DNA of 64,000 bases from Pseudomonas sivasensis (GCF_013778505.1 NZ_JAAOWU010000007.1:179420-243419), one strand, 5' to 3'; counted from the stretch's first letter, positions 31,251 through 41,745 are shown. The notes: generated from the letters alone by a model not told the origin. A program made the numbers and translations.

Positions 31251-32065
31251 GCGTGCGTAACGGATGTATCCGTATCCTGGGGCTGAGCCTGCTCAGCCCA
31301 ATGGTATTCGCCGCCGACCTGCCGGGCAGCCAGGACCTGCCCACCGTGGCCCGACAGGTCGACGCACAAATTGTCGATTACCGTCCCGCTGAAGAAAAAG
31401 AACGCATCTACCCCATGGGTGCGATCCGCAAGATCAGTGGCCAACTGCGCTATGAAGGCCAGGCCACCGCCCGGGGCCAAACCACAGCCATCACCTATGA
31501 ACTGCCCGCTGAACACAGCTCCAGCGCCGCGTTCACCGCGACCCGCGAAGCATTGCAGGCAAAGGGTGCACAGCTGTTGTTCTGGTGTAAGGCCCGCGAC
31601 TGCGGCGAGAGCAGCCTGTGGGCCAATGAGGTGTTCGGCAACGCCAAGCTGGTCGGCGCCGATGGCCAGCAGGAATACCTGCTGTTGCGTCTGGCCGCAC
31701 CGCAGGACAATTCCTTGGTGGCGTTGTACGGCATCACCCGAGGCAACCGCCGTGCCTATCTGCATGTGGAACAACTGGACGCCAGCGCACCGCTGGGTGA
31801 CCTGCTGCCCACCTCCGCGACCCTCTTGCGCGAATTGAAAAGCACCGGCGAACTGGATTTCCCAGCGCTGGGCGCCGAGCCTGACGACACCTGGTTGACC
31901 CTCATCTCCCGTGGCTTGAACCTCGATACCACCCTGCGCGTCAGCTTGACCGGCACCCACGCCGAAGCCTGGCGCCAGGCTTTGGTCGAAAAAGGCGTGC
32001 GCGCTGCGCGCCTTGAAACCGGAACCGGTGAAACCAAAGGTCTGCACCTGCATCTGATACGCTGA
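31247..32065 (+). CDS. DUF4892 domain protein, exported
   Basis: This 272-residue protein starts with a signal peptide (about 1-22, ending VFAAD). The N-terminal mature half (RQVDAQIVDYRPAEEKERIYPMG) fits the DUF4892 family. Two Cys residues (FWCKARDCG) may form a disulfide in the periplasm or outer membrane. The C-terminal part, VRVSLTGTHAEAWRQ-like with the final LHLHLIR, is typical of this group but of unknown function. Translation appears coupled to an upstream 18-residue ORF. Confidence 0.72.
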   Translation: MSVRNGCIRILGLSLLSPMVFAADLPGSQDLPTVARQVDAQIVDYRPAEEKERIYPMGAIRKISGQLRYEGQATARGQTTAITYELPAEHSSSAAFTATREALQAKGAQLLFWCKARDCGESSLWANEVFGNAKLVGADGQQEYLLLRLAAPQDNSLVALYGITRGNRRAYLHVEQLDASAPLGDLLPTSATLLRELKSTGELDFPALGAEPDDTWLTLISRGLNLDTTLRVSLTGTHAEAWRQALVEKGVRAARLETGTGETKGLHLHLIR

Positions 32066-32073
32066 CCCATATA

Positions 32074-32108
32074 AGGCGAACGGACCCGCGCCGTTCGCCT
32101 AAGCTTTC
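32074..32108 (+). terminator. probable terminator after DUF4892 gene
   Basis: A perfect 10-bp stem AGGCGAACGG / CCGTTCGCCT with a seven-base loop lies eight bases after the stop. The following AAGCTTTCTT is only moderately T-rich. Confidence 0.6.
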
Positions 32109-32136
32109 TTCCTACAGCCTTTTTCCGAGATACCCC

Positions 32137-33198
32137 ATGCTCAATAACGATCGCCTGCTGGTGCAAATCCTGCTGCTGGTGCTCTTTGGTGCCAGTTTCT
32201 GGGTAATGGCGCCGTTCTGGTCGGCGCTGTTCTGGGGCGCCGTTCTGGCGTTCGCCAGTTGGCCACTGATGGTGCTGCTGACGCGCTGGTTGGGTGGCCG
32301 TGAATCCCTGGCTGCCGGCATCCTGACGCTGGGCTGGATGCTGTTGGTGGCGGTGCCGCTGGTGTGGCTGGGATTCAACCTGGCGGACCATGTGCGCGAT
32401 GCGGTGGCGTTGATCAAGGATATCCAGGTAGACGGGCTGCCCGAGGCACCGAACTGGCTGGGCTCAATTCCCTTTGTGGGTGAGCGATTGGTTGGGATGT
32501 GGAACAGCATTGACGAGCAGGGTGCGGCGCTGATGGTCAGCATCAAGCCGTACCTGGGCCAAGTGGGGAACTGGCTGCTGGCGCGCAGTGCACAGATCGG
32601 CGGCGGTATCCTTGAGCTGACACTGAGCCTGGTGTTCGTGTTCTTTTTCTATCGCGATGGGCCACGGTTGGCGATGTTCGTGCATCGCCTGTTGGAGCGC
32701 TTGATCGGTGATCGCGCCGGTTATTACATCGAACTGGTTGCAGGTACTGTTCAACGTGTCGTCAACGGCGTGATCGGCACCGCTGCTGCCCAGGCATTGC
32801 TGGCGCTGATCGGTTTCTGGATTGCCGGCGTGCCGGGCGCCCTGGTGCTGGGGATCGTGACCTTCCTGCTCAGCCTGATCCCCATGGGCCCGCCGCTGGT
32901 GTGGATCCCGGCCACGGCGTGGCTGGCCTGGAAGGGCGATTACACCTATGCGGTGTTCCTGGGCGTATGGGGTACGTTCATCATCAGCGGCGTGGACAAC
33001 GTGCTCAAGCCGTACCTGATCAGCCGTGGCGGCAATCTGCCGTTGGTGATCGTTTTGCTTGGGGTGTTCGGCGGCTTGATCGCGTTTGGTTTTATCGGCC
33101 TGTTTATTGGCCCGACCTTGTTGGCCGTGGCTTACAGCCTGTTGATGGATTGGAGCGCGACACAAGCTCAAGGGCGACGCGAAGACAAGCCTCTTTAA
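32137..33198 (+). CDS. AI-2E family transporter
   Basis: This 353-residue membrane protein has about seven to eight hydrophobic segments and the family C-terminus GLIAFGFIGLFIGPTLLAVAYSLL. Family members include TqsA/PerM-type exporters and cation antiporters, so transport of autoinducer-2 is not implied. It ends four bases into the convergent sensor kinase gene. Confidence 0.85.
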   Translation: MLNNDRLLVQILLLVLFGASFWVMAPFWSALFWGAVLAFASWPLMVLLTRWLGGRESLAAGILTLGWMLLVAVPLVWLGFNLADHVRDAVALIKDIQVDGLPEAPNWLGSIPFVGERLVGMWNSIDEQGAALMVSIKPYLGQVGNWLLARSAQIGGGILELTLSLVFVFFFYRDGPRLAMFVHRLLERLIGDRAGYYIELVAGTVQRVVNGVIGTAAAQALLALIGFWIAGVPGALVLGIVTFLLSLIPMGPPLVWIPATAWLAWKGDYTYAVFLGVWGTFIISGVDNVLKPYLISRGGNLPLVIVLLGVFGGLIAFGFIGLFIGPTLLAVAYSLLMDWSATQAQGRREDKPL

Positions 33199-34232
33199 GC
33201 CCTGGGCAACCACATCACTGCAGTTAAACCGCCGCCTGGGGTCTCCTCCAGGCTCAGGCGGCCGCCGAGGCGCTCAGCGGCATCCTTGGAAATCGTCATG
33301 CCCAGGCCTACGCCACCGGAATTGCGGTTGCGTGAACCTTCCAGGCGGAAGAAGGGCTCAAACACCGCCTCGCGCATATCGGCGGCAATCCCAGGGCCGT
33401 GGTCGATCACGCGGATGATCAGGGCTTCGCGGCTGTCTTCAAGTTCAACACGCACCGTGCCGGCATAGCGCAAGGCATTGTCGATCAGGTTGTTCAAGCA
33501 GGAGCGCAGGGCCATCGGTTGCACCTGCAACGGAACGCAAGTGCCGGCGAATTGCACATCAGAGCCCTGGTCCTGGGCGTTTTCACTCAGTGATTCCACC
33601 AACGCCTGCACATCCAGCCAATGCCGTGTTTCGCTGGTGCGTTGTTCATGCAGGTAGCTCAGGGTGGCGTCGAGCATGTTGATCATGTCGTCCAGATCCT
33701 GGCGCATCTGGCCCTGCAACTTCGTGTCGTCGATCTGTTCCAGGCGTAGCTTGAGGCGTGACAGCGGAGTGCGAAGGTCATGTGAGACGGCGCCGAGCAT
33801 ACGTGCGCGTTGGCTGACCTGTTCGCGGATACGCCGTTGCATCAGGTTGAAGGTCGATGCTGCTTTGCGCGCTTCCTGCGGGCCGGACTCATCCAGCGGC
33901 GGGCTGTCGAGGTCCAGGCTCAGGCGCTCGGCCGCTTCGCTCAGACGCTGGATCGGCCGGCTCAGCAGCTTGGCGCCGTACCAGGCGGCAATGATCAGGC
34001 AGATGAACTGGAACGTCAGCGGGACCAGCGGGCCGCCAAACCACGGGCGGCGATGTTCCTTATGCCGTTGCGTCATAGTGCCATCAGGCTGTTCGACAAA
34101 GGCTTCCTGAGGCGGTGGCGGGGGAGGACCGTAATAACGAAACCAACAGATCGCCAGCACATGGGCCAGCACAATCGCCACCAGCAACACGCCGAACAGC
34201 CGACCAAACAGCGTATTGAAGGCGGCACGCAT
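33195..34232 (-). CDS. sensor histidine kinase
   Basis: This 345-residue kinase has membrane segments at about 11-31 and 69-88, flanking a short periplasmic loop with a Pro run and His/Arg-rich region. HAMP and HisKA follow, with H151 in AVSHDLRTPLSRL. The ATPase domain shows NLIDNALRYA, DHGPGIAAD and GGVGLGMTI. It is an EnvZ-type kinase with a very small sensor loop. The ATG at 34232 shares one base with the response-regulator stop (TGATG). Confidence 0.9.
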   Translation of the reverse strand: MRAAFNTLFGRLFGVLLVAIVLAHVLAICWFRYYGPPPPPPQEAFVEQPDGTMTQRHKEHRRPWFGGPLVPLTFQFICLIIAAWYGAKLLSRPIQRLSEAAERLSLDLDSPPLDESGPQEARKAASTFNLMQRRIREQVSQRARMLGAVSHDLRTPLSRLKLRLEQIDDTKLQGQMRQDLDDMINMLDATLSYLHEQRTSETRHWLDVQALVESLSENAQDQGSDVQFAGTCVPLQVQPMALRSCLNNLIDNALRYAGTVRVELEDSREALIIRVIDHGPGIAADMREAVFEPFFRLEGSRNRNSGGVGLGMTISKDAAERLGGRLSLEETPGGGLTAVMWLPRA

Positions 34233-34996
34233 CAACCGATATCCCGCGCGTCAAACAGGTAGCCTTCGCCCCGCACAGTTTTGATCAACTGTGGTGCCTT
34301 GGGGTCATCCCCCAGTTTCTGACGCAGGCGCGACACCAGCAAGTCGATGCTGCGATCAAACGCTTCGATGGATCGCCCACGAGCGGCATCCAGCAATTGC
34401 TCACGGCTCAACACCCGCCGCGGGCGCTCGATAAACACCCACAACAGACGAAACTCGGCGTTGGACAGCGGCACCACGAGGCCATCGTCCGCCACCAGTT
34501 GGCGCAACACGCTATTGAGGCGCCAGTTGTCGAAACGGATATTGGCGCGCTGTTCGGTGCGGTCATCACGCACTCGGCGCAAGATAGTCTGGATACGTGC
34601 CACCAGTTCGCGCGGTTCGAAAGGCTTGGACATGTAGTCGTCGGCGCCCAGTTCCAGACCGATGATGCGGTCGGTGGGTTCGCAGCGGGCGGTAAGCATC
34701 AGGATCGGTATATCCGACTCCGAGCGCAGCCAGCGGCACAGCGAAAGGCCGTCCTCGCCTGGCAGCATCAGGTCTAGCACCACCACGTCAAAGGTTTCGG
34801 CTTGCATGGCCAGGCGCATCGCGGCGCCGTCGGTGACGCCGGTGGCGAGGATATTGAAGCGTGCCAGGTAGTCGATCAGCAGTTCGCGAATCGGCACATC
34901 GTCGTCGACGATCAGCGCGCGGGTATTCCAGCGCTTGTCCTCGGCGGTCACCGCGCCTTTTTGTTCGTCGTTCACTGGGACAAAAGGGGTATGCAT
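34232..34996 (-). CDS. OmpR-family response regulator
   Basis: This 254-residue regulator has a receiver domain with acidic pocket DDD (31-33), phosphoacceptor D75 in VVVLDLMLPGEDG and K124 in YMSKPFEPRE. A winged-helix DNA-binding domain of the OmpR type follows (RSIEAFDRSIDLLVSRLRQKLG). The start at 34996 (MHTPFVPVND) is chosen because the longer frame to 35110 adds 38 low-complexity residues. It is coupled to the sensor kinase downstream. The regulon is unknown. Confidence 0.88.
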   Translation of the reverse strand: MHTPFVPVNDEQKGAVTAEDKRWNTRALIVDDDVPIRELLIDYLARFNILATGVTDGAAMRLAMQAETFDVVVLDLMLPGEDGLSLCRWLRSESDIPILMLTARCEPTDRIIGLELGADDYMSKPFEPRELVARIQTILRRVRDDRTEQRANIRFDNWRLNSVLRQLVADDGLVVPLSNAEFRLLWVFIERPRRVLSREQLLDAARGRSIEAFDRSIDLLVSRLRQKLGDDPKAPQLIKTVRGEGYLFDARDIG

Positions 34997-35255
34997 AGTG
35001 CGATCATCTGCCTGGTTGTTGCGGTCAGCATAGGCGCCCAGCCCCATGGCTGGAAGTGCTGGTCGTTGGGTCGTGCGGGCGAGGCTAGCGGTGGGGCGTG
35101 TTGGGGGCATGTCGTGAATGTATCAGCTTTGAAATATTTGCCCGAAAGGCCCGCCAAATGCCGGTTGGTCAGTATTTACCGATCATCGGATCCCGCAACG
35201 CCGCTGCTTGCGCTACAATCCGCGCCGATTTCGACTTGCCTGAGAGCCCATTCCA

Positions 35256-35954
35256 ATGTCCGTCTGCCAGACTCCTATCATCGTCGCCCTGGATTACCCC
35301 ACCCGTGACGCCGCACTGAAGCTGGCTGACCAGTTGGACCCCAAGCTTTGCAGGGTCAAGGTCGGCAAGGAACTGTTCACCAGCTGTGCCGTAGAAATCG
35401 TCGGCACCCTGCGTGACAAAGGCTTCGAAGTGTTCCTCGATCTGAAATTCCACGATATCCCGAATACCACCGCCATGGCGGTCAAGGCCGCCGCCGAAAT
35501 GGGCGTGTGGATGGTCAACGTGCACTGCTCCGGCGGCCTGCGCATGATGACCGCCTGCCGCGAAGTGCTGGAACAGCGCAGCGGCCCTAAACCCCTGCTG
35601 ATCGGTGTGACCGTGCTGACCAGCATGGAGCGCGAAGACCTGGCCGGTATCGGCCTGGACATCGAGCCTCAGGAGCAGGTACTGCGCCTGGCAGCCCTGG
35701 CCCAGAAAGCCGGCCTTGATGGCTTGGTGTGCTCGGCGCTGGAGGCCCAGGCCTTGAAGACCGCCCATCCGTCGTTGCAATTGGTGACCCCGGGGATCCG
35801 CCCGGCGGGCAGCGCCCAGGATGACCAGCGCCGTATCCTGACCCCGCGTCAGGCACTCGATGCAGGTTCTGACTACCTGGTGATCGGTCGCCCGATCAGC
35901 CAAGCGGCGGATCCGGCCAAGGCGTTGGCGGCGGTCGTTGCCGAGATCGCCTGA
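35256..35954 (+). CDS. pyrF: orotidine 5'-phosphate decarboxylase
   Basis: This 232-residue TIM-barrel enzyme makes UMP in the last step of pyrimidine synthesis. The catalytic array is [12 protein letters not shown], with D62, K64 and D67. The phosphate-binding end VTPGIRPAG and YLVIGRPI are in place. A TACAAT -10 element lies at 35214-35219. Length is normal. Confidence 0.96.
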   Translation: MSVCQTPIIVALDYPTRDAALKLADQLDPKLCRVKVGKELFTSCAVEIVGTLRDKGFEVFLDLKFHDIPNTTAMAVKAAAEMGVWMVNVHCSGGLRMMTACREVLEQRSGPKPLLIGVTVLTSMEREDLAGIGLDIEPQEQVLRLAALAQKAGLDGLVCSALEAQALKTAHPSLQLVTPGIRPAGSAQDDQRRILTPRQALDAGSDYLVIGRPISQAADPAKALAAVVAEIA

Positions 35955-35964
35955 TCCGAATGGG

Positions 35965-35992
35965 GAAGGGGCTTGCTGTAGCGAGCCCCTTC
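35965..35992. terminator. REP-like hairpin between pyrF and oxidoreductase gene
   Basis: A 12-bp stem GAAGGGGCTTGC / GCGAGCCCCTTC (one G-T pair) with a TGTA loop lies between converging genes. It shares the GGGGCTTGC core with the genus repeat and probably ends both transcripts. Confidence 0.6.
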
Positions 35993-36013
35993 TCACATTT
36001 GCTATGCAGTGTG

Positions 36014-37021
36014 TCAGCTGACCTTAAGCACCAATTTCCCAAAGTTCTCGCCGTTGAATAACTTCATCAACGTCTCCGGGAACGTCTCCAGGCCCTCGAC
36101 AATATCCTCTTTGCTCTTGAGCTTGCCCTGCGCCATCCAGCCGGCCATTTCCTGCCCGGCGGCGGCAAAATTCGCCGCGTGATCCATCACCACAAAGCCT
36201 TCCATCCGCGCGCGATTGACCAGCAGTGACAGGTAGTTGGCCGGGCCTTTCACGGCTTCCTTATTGTTGTACTGGCTGATGGCGCCGCAAATCACCACCC
36301 GCGCCTTCAGCGCCAGGCGGCTAAGTACTGCGTCAAGAATGTCGCCGCCGACGTTATCGAAATACACATCCACGCCCTTCGGGCATTCGCGCTTGAGGGC
36401 GGCGGGTACGTCTTCGTTCTTGTAGTCGATGGCTGCATCAAAGCCCAATTCGTCTACCAGAAACTTGCACTTGTCAGCGCCACCGGCGATGCCGACCACG
36501 CGGCAACCTTTCAGCTTGGCGATCTGCCCGGCAATACTGCCCACGGCGCCGGCTGCACCGGAAATGACCACGGTTTCACCTTCCTTGGGCGCGCCGGTGT
36601 CCAGGAGCGCGAAGTAGGCGGTCATGCCGGTCATGCCCAGTGCAGAAAGGTAGCGGGGCAGAGGGGCGAGCTTTGGGTCGACGGTGTAGAAGCCGCGCGG
36701 CTCGCCGAGGAAATAATCCTGCACGCCCAAGGCACCATTCACGTAGTCGCCGACCGCGAATTTCGGGTTGTTCGAGGCAATCACCTTGCCCACGCCGAGC
36801 GCGCGCATCACTTCGCCGATACCGACGGGCGGAATGTAGGACTTGCCTTCATTCATCCATCCACGCATGGCCGGGTCGAGGGACAAGTATTCATTGCGTA
36901 CCAGCACTTGCCCGTCCTGGGGTGTGCCCACCGGTACTTCCTGGTACGTGAAGGTTTCCCGCGTCGCCGCGCCGACCGGGCGTTTGGCGAGCAGGAATTG
37001 GCGGTTGGTCTGGGCAGTCAT
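36014..37021 (-). CDS. NADP-dependent MDR-family oxidoreductase
   Basis: This 335-residue medium-chain reductase has the nucleotide-binding motif VVISGAAGAVGSIAGQIAK and the FDAAIDYKNED segment that follows. Zinc-binding cysteines are absent. It resembles curcumin/2-alkenal reductases (CurA, leukotriene B4 dehydrogenase type), which saturate alpha,beta-unsaturated carbonyls with NADPH. The start MTAQTNRQFLL at 37021 has AAGAG upstream; the ATG at 37048 is rejected. Confidence 0.88.
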   Translation of the reverse strand: MTAQTNRQFLLAKRPVGAATRETFTYQEVPVGTPQDGQVLVRNEYLSLDPAMRGWMNEGKSYIPPVGIGEVMRALGVGKVIASNNPKFAVGDYVNGALGVQDYFLGEPRGFYTVDPKLAPLPRYLSALGMTGMTAYFALLDTGAPKEGETVVISGAAGAVGSIAGQIAKLKGCRVVGIAGGADKCKFLVDELGFDAAIDYKNEDVPAALKRECPKGVDVYFDNVGGDILDAVLSRLALKARVVICGAISQYNNKEAVKGPANYLSLLVNRARMEGFVVMDHAANFAAAGQEMAGWMAQGKLKSKEDIVEGLETFPETLMKLFNGENFGKLVLKVS

Positions 37022-37249
37022 GGCAGGGACTCTTAAGAAGTGGAGCATGAGTGATAGACCTTGAGCGGGTTGGGGGCAAGGTCGGCTGAAGGCGCGAATG
37101 CTGGTCGATAGGCTGCGTTGATAGTGCGCAGGGTGTCCTTATCACTGGTACTCATGCAGCCCTAACCGGGCGTTTGATAGTGCTGACGCGCCAGTGTCAG
37201 TGTTGGCTAGACTCGGCCCACGGCTATTTCTCCCATAGGACACTCCCCC

Positions 37250-38011
37250 ATGAGCATGACGTTTTCCGGCCAAGTCGCCCTGGTGACCGGCGCCGCCGCC
37301 GGTATTGGCCGCGCCACCGCGCTGGCGTTCGCCGCCGAAGGTTTGAAGGTCGTCGTTGCCGACCTGGATGTGGAGGGCGGCGAGGGCACTGTCGCGCTGA
37401 TCCATCAGTCCGGTGGCGAGGCGTTGTTTGTACGCTGCAACGTCACACAGGAGGCGGATGTGCAGCAATTGATGGCGCAGACCATCGGCGCTTATGGCCG
37501 CTTGGACTACGCCTTTAATAACGCCGGCATCGAGATTGAGAAGGGCAAGCTGGCGGACGGCAGCCTGGATGAGTTCGACGCCATCATGGGCGTCAACGTC
37601 AAAGGCGTGTGGCTGTGCATGAAGTACCAATTGCCACTGTTGCTGGCCCAAGGCGGCGGGGCCATTGTCAACACCGCGTCGGTCGCGGGCCTGGGGGCGG
37701 CGCCGAAGATGAGCATCTACGCGGCCTCCAAGCATGCAGTGATCGGCCTGACCAAATCGGCGGCCATCGAGTACGCGAAGAAGAAAATTCGCGTCAACGC
37801 CGTTTGCCCGGCGGTGATCGACACCGATATGTTCCGCCGTGCCTATGAGGCCGACCCCCGCAAGGCTGAATTCGCCGCCGCCATGCACCCGGTTGGGCGT
37901 ATCGGCAAAGTAGAAGAAATCGCCAGCGCCGTGCTTTACCTATGCAGCGATGGCGCCGCATTCACCACCGGGCACGCCTTGGCGGTGGACGGTGGCGCGA
38001 CGGCGATCTAG
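37250..38011 (+). CDS. SDR family oxidoreductase
   Basis: This 253-residue short-chain dehydrogenase has the cofactor motif TGAAAGIG (13-20), the NNAG motif at 90-93, and the catalytic S144, Y157 and K161 (YAASK). D38-D40 at the end of the second strand favours NAD(H). The substrate is unknown. It is divergent from the MDR gene, and both could be detoxification enzymes. Confidence 0.9.
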   Translation: MSMTFSGQVALVTGAAAGIGRATALAFAAEGLKVVVADLDVEGGEGTVALIHQSGGEALFVRCNVTQEADVQQLMAQTIGAYGRLDYAFNNAGIEIEKGKLADGSLDEFDAIMGVNVKGVWLCMKYQLPLLLAQGGGAIVNTASVAGLGAAPKMSIYAASKHAVIGLTKSAAIEYAKKKIRVNAVCPAVIDTDMFRRAYEADPRKAEFAAAMHPVGRIGKVEEIASAVLYLCSDGAAFTTGHALAVDGGATAI

Positions 38012-38213
38012 GACCTCGCGTCGCCTTCTATTCGAAAACGCCTTGGGGGGATGTGGGGCTTTTCCAGAGCTGGCAAAACGCCGCGACCGAATATGTGTCA
38101 GTAGGTAAATAATTCAATTAAATCAATACTTTAATAAATTTGTGTGACCGGCAGTCAACGGCTTCTGTGCTTAACTCTTCGGGTTGATAACAGACAGTTG
38201 AAGTGAGTGGCTC
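38012..38213 (+). promoter_or_regulatory. AT-rich upstream region of MocR gene
   Basis: These 202 bases contain an AT-rich stretch at about 38105-38142, clearly poorer in GC than the surroundings. A GGGGGGATGTGGGGCTTTT segment near 38045 resembles a worn genus repeat. MocR proteins often bind direct repeats in such upstream regions, but I cannot define one with confidence. Confidence 0.35.
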
Positions 38214-39626
38214 ATGGATTTAAGGATTGATCGACAAGCCCTTGTACCGGTGGTGCAGCAAATTGTCAGTGCAGTGGCGCAATGGATTCGCAAGGACGAG
38301 GTAAGCCCCGGCACACGCTTGCCCTCCATCCGCCAACTGGCTCGGGATAATCTGCTCAGCCAATCCAGCGTGATCGAAGCATTCGAACGGATGGTCGCCC
38401 AGGGAGTGCTGGCCCCCCGGCAAGGCTCGGGATTTGTAGTGGCCCAGCCAGCCGTCTCCCACGAAGGCAATTGGTATGAAGGGGCGGAGCGCGAATGGGG
38501 GGCCTTTGCCGATAATCCGCTGGGCGAGTTGAAACTGGGCTGCGGCTGGTTGCCAGACGCCTGGCGCGAAAGCGATGACATCAGTTACGCAATCCGTGAA
38601 GTTACCCGCACCGACACTGCAGCACTGTTCAACTACAGCACGCCCTTAGGTTTACCCGCGTTGCGCGAACAACTGGCCAAGCGCCTGACTCAGATTCATA
38701 TCCCCTCCAGCGTGGACTGCATCCTCACTACCGCGGGCGCTGGCCATGCCCAGGACCTGCTGATACGCACGCTGCTCAAGGCCGGCGATTGCGTGGTGGT
38801 CGAAACCCCGGGGTACGGCAACCTCTATCAACAATTGGCGTTCCAGGGTGTGCAACTGCTGGAGGTGCCGCGTACCCGAGGCGGCCCCGACCTCCTGGCC
38901 CTGGAAGCGTTACTACAAGATCATCGGCCAAAATGCCTGTTCATCCACAGCCTTTATCACAACCCCACCGGGACGAGTCTGTGCCGCGAGGTGGCCGAGC
39001 GTTTGCTGGAACTGGCGCACCGCGAAAACTTCCTGATCATTGAAGAAGACGTCTACGGCGATCTGCAACATGCCAGTTGCATACGGCTCGCGGCATTGCC
39101 CCATGATGACCGGGTGATCTATGTCGCGAGTTTCTCCAAGACCCTGAGCAGTGCGTTGCGCGTGGGGTATCTCACTGCCAGTTCGGCGATCATCACGCAA
39201 CTGGCCAGCCTCAAGACCTTGACCGGATTCGGCACCTCGCGGTTTGCCGAGGCAGTGGTTGCTACGCTATTGGCCAATGGCACCTATCGTAAATGGGTAC
39301 AGCGCCTGCGCAAGCGACTGGGCACTGAAATGAGAGCCACCCTGCAAGTGCTGGAAGACGAGGAGTGGGAGGTGTTCGCGGTGCCTGCCGGAGGCATGTT
39401 CCTGTGGGCGCGGCCGGGGGAGGCGCAACCTTCGCTGCTGCAGAGGTGTGCCCGACGTCTGGGAGTGTTGTTGTCTCCCGGGGCGTTGTTCAGCCCAACG
39501 GCGGAGCCCTGTGAGTGGCTGCGCATCAATGTGGCCTATGCAACTGATCCACGGGCTTTGGCATTGTTCCGTGCCATGGGGCCTACCAGATCGACCTCGA
39601 CCATTCTGAAAACGACGAGCGTGTAG
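38214..39626 (+). CDS. MocR-type PLP-dependent transcriptional regulator
   Basis: This 470-residue protein joins a GntR-type winged helix (about 10-78; RLPSIRQLARDNLLSQSSV) to a fold-type I aminotransferase domain. The PLP lysine is K309 in SFSKTLSSALRVGY; N250 (HNPTG) and D279/Y281 also match cofactor contacts. Members sense PLP or amino-acid derivatives and regulate vitamin B6, GABA, taurine or other genes. No such target lies next to it here, so the regulon is unknown. Confidence 0.9.
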   Translation: MDLRIDRQALVPVVQQIVSAVAQWIRKDEVSPGTRLPSIRQLARDNLLSQSSVIEAFERMVAQGVLAPRQGSGFVVAQPAVSHEGNWYEGAEREWGAFADNPLGELKLGCGWLPDAWRESDDISYAIREVTRTDTAALFNYSTPLGLPALREQLAKRLTQIHIPSSVDCILTTAGAGHAQDLLIRTLLKAGDCVVVETPGYGNLYQQLAFQGVQLLEVPRTRGGPDLLALEALLQDHRPKCLFIHSLYHNPTGTSLCREVAERLLELAHRENFLIIEEDVYGDLQHASCIRLAALPHDDRVIYVASFSKTLSSALRVGYLTASSAIITQLASLKTLTGFGTSRFAEAVVATLLANGTYRKWVQRLRKRLGTEMRATLQVLEDEEWEVFAVPAGGMFLWARPGEAQPSLLQRCARRLGVLLSPGALFSPTAEPCEWLRINVAYATDPRALALFRAMGPTRSTSTILKTTSV

Positions 39627-39741
39627 CTTTTTGCCATTATTGTGGCGCCAACGTCTTGTGTTCAGTGCCTTGTGGTTGCGAATCTCGCTGGATGTCAATC
39701 GGGCTTGATGGCATCTGCCATTGCAAGAGGATTCAAGTGCA

Positions 39742-41709
39742 ATGATTTCAGGCGTGCAACGACGTTTCGCCAACCTCGGTATGGCGAAAAAACTGGGTTT
39801 TGGCTTCATGCTGGTGCTGCTGCTGACGGCTTTGGTAGCAGCTATCGGCGTGTGGTCCCTGCAGACCGTTGGCCAGCGTTTCGAGGGGCTCAAGGCCATG
39901 TCTTCGCTCAACAGCGGCTTGCTCAAGGTGCGCCTGATCGAGCAGGACTACGCGCTGCACGCCGACCCCAAGGCTGTCGACGCCCTGCATGAAAGCGTCG
40001 ACGCCTTGGCGGCCCAGGCCGCCGCCCTCAAGGCACAGTCTGCGGCGAATGTGACGGTGATGACTGACGTCGAGCAGGCCCTGGTCGCCTACCGCCAGGC
40101 GTTCGATGAGTTTGTCGAGCTGACCCAGACCAAGGATCTGGCGCTGGAAATGGCCACTTGGTCAGTGTCCAGCGTGGCGAACAACCTGGACGTGTTGCAG
40201 GCCGGCCTGGCGGACGACGGGGCTTATGGCCTCAAGGAAAGCCAGGGCAAGGAGGGCGCCGAGTTTATCGAGCAGGCTGGACAGGTCAGTCAGGTGTCGC
40301 GCTTGATGTTGCAGGCCATGAACGAAGCTCACGTACGCTTGGACCAGAGCCGCAAAGTGGATGCCGAGGATGCCGAGCAAGGCAAGATCGAGCAGGCTGA
40401 CCAGGCTCTTGCTCAAGTCGAGCAACTGAAAACGTCGGTCAAGGACTCCGGTTATCAGACGGTGCTCAATGAAGTCTCAGGGCACATTGCCGCGTTCAGC
40501 GAGAAGCTGGGTGAATACACCGGCCTGTTGGCCCAGGAAAAAGTGGTCTACAAACAACTGCATGACCGGGCGGCTCTGGTGGTCAGCCGGGTCAACCAGG
40601 CCTATGACGCCGAAGACCTGTCGATGCAGGCACAACTGAAAAAAAACGCGATGTTGATCATCGGCTCGTCGGCCCTGGCTTTGCTGGTGGGGCTGATTGC
40701 AGCGTGGGTGATTACCCGTTTGATCGTCGCGCCGCTGCGCAGTGTGATCGCGGTGGCGCAGCAGATTGCCGCCGGGGATTTGAGCGGGCGTATGGAGGTC
40801 AGTCGTCGTGATGAAATCGGCCAGTTGATGCAGGCGATGCAACAGATGGGCAACGGCCTGAGCCAGATGGTCAGCGGCCTGCAGGCCGGTATCGAGCAAT
40901 TGGCCAGCTCGGCGCAGTCGCTCTCCAGCGTGACCGAGCAAACCAATGTCGAGGTCAGCAGCCAGAAGGAGGAAACCGAGCAGGTGGCCACTGCTATGAA
41001 CCAGATGACCGCCACGGTGCACGATGTGGCGCGCAACGCTGAAGAGGCCGCGCAAGCCGCGCAGACCGCGGATGACAAGGTCGACAGCGGTCAGCAAGTG
41101 GTGCGCCAGAGTTTGCAGCGCATCGAGTTGCTGGCCACTTCCAGTAACAATGCCAGTGCGAGCATCGAGAGCCTCAGTGCCGAAATCCAGAACATTGGCA
41201 CTGTGTTGGGCGTGATCAAAAGCGTGGCGGAGCAGACCAACTTGCTGGCCCTGAACGCGGCCATCGAGGCTGCCCGTGCGGGTGAGCAGGGCCGTGGCTT
41301 TGCGGTAGTGGCCGATGAAGTGCGGGCGCTGGCCAAGCGTACCCAGCAATCGACCGAAGAAATCGAGCGGTTGGTCAGCACCTTGCGCAGCGCGGCGCAA
41401 TCATCGGTGCAGCAGATCCAGCAAAGCGGTGAGCTGGTCAAGCTGGCGGTCAGCGATGCCCTGGAAACCGAGAGCGCCCTGGGCAGCATCGCGGTGGCGG
41501 TGTCGTTGATCCAGCAGATGAACCAGCAGATCGCCGCTGCCGCTGAGGAACAAAGCTCGGTGGCTGAAGAGATCAACCGTAGCGTCACCAGTATTCGTGC
41601 GAGTGCCGATCAATCGGCGTTGAGCATGCAGGGCAATGCGGCGTCGAGTATCCAGCTGGCGCAGTTGGGGGCGGAGCTCAAGGGGATGGTGGGGCATTTC
41701 CGCCTTTGA
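39742..41709 (+). CDS. methyl-accepting chemotaxis protein (large HBM-like sensor)
   Basis: This 655-residue chemoreceptor has membrane segments at about 17-36 and 297-320. The intervening periplasmic region of about 260 helical residues is the size of a helical bimodular (HBM) domain, found in receptors for TCA intermediates in pseudomonads. HAMP and the signalling tip [19 protein letters not shown] follow. No C-terminal pentapeptide. The ATG at 39742 has AGAGG upstream; the TTG at 39721 is rejected. The ligand is not known. Confidence 0.9.
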   Translation: MISGVQRRFANLGMAKKLGFGFMLVLLLTALVAAIGVWSLQTVGQRFEGLKAMSSLNSGLLKVRLIEQDYALHADPKAVDALHESVDALAAQAAALKAQSAANVTVMTDVEQALVAYRQAFDEFVELTQTKDLALEMATWSVSSVANNLDVLQAGLADDGAYGLKESQGKEGAEFIEQAGQVSQVSRLMLQAMNEAHVRLDQSRKVDAEDAEQGKIEQADQALAQVEQLKTSVKDSGYQTVLNEVSGHIAAFSEKLGEYTGLLAQEKVVYKQLHDRAALVVSRVNQAYDAEDLSMQAQLKKNAMLIIGSSALALLVGLIAAWVITRLIVAPLRSVIAVAQQIAAGDLSGRMEVSRRDEIGQLMQAMQQMGNGLSQMVSGLQAGIEQLASSAQSLSSVTEQTNVEVSSQKEETEQVATAMNQMTATVHDVARNAEEAAQAAQTADDKVDSGQQVVRQSLQRIELLATSSNNASASIESLSAEIQNIGTVLGVIKSVAEQTNLLALNAAIEAARAGEQGRGFAVVADEVRALAKRTQQSTEEIERLVSTLRSAAQSSVQQIQQSGELVKLAVSDALETESALGSIAVAVSLIQQMNQQIAAAAEEQSSVAEEINRSVTSIRASADQSALSMQGNAASSIQLAQLGAELKGMVGHFRL

Positions 41710-41745
41710 TCGCAGCACCGAGGCTGCGATCAAAGGGGAGGGCGA

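Noticed and set aside
30782..32053. 423-residue minus-strand ORF opposite the hydrolase and DUF4892 genes
   Set aside because: It crosses two credible plus-strand genes and their boundary; no motif or ribosome-binding site supports it.
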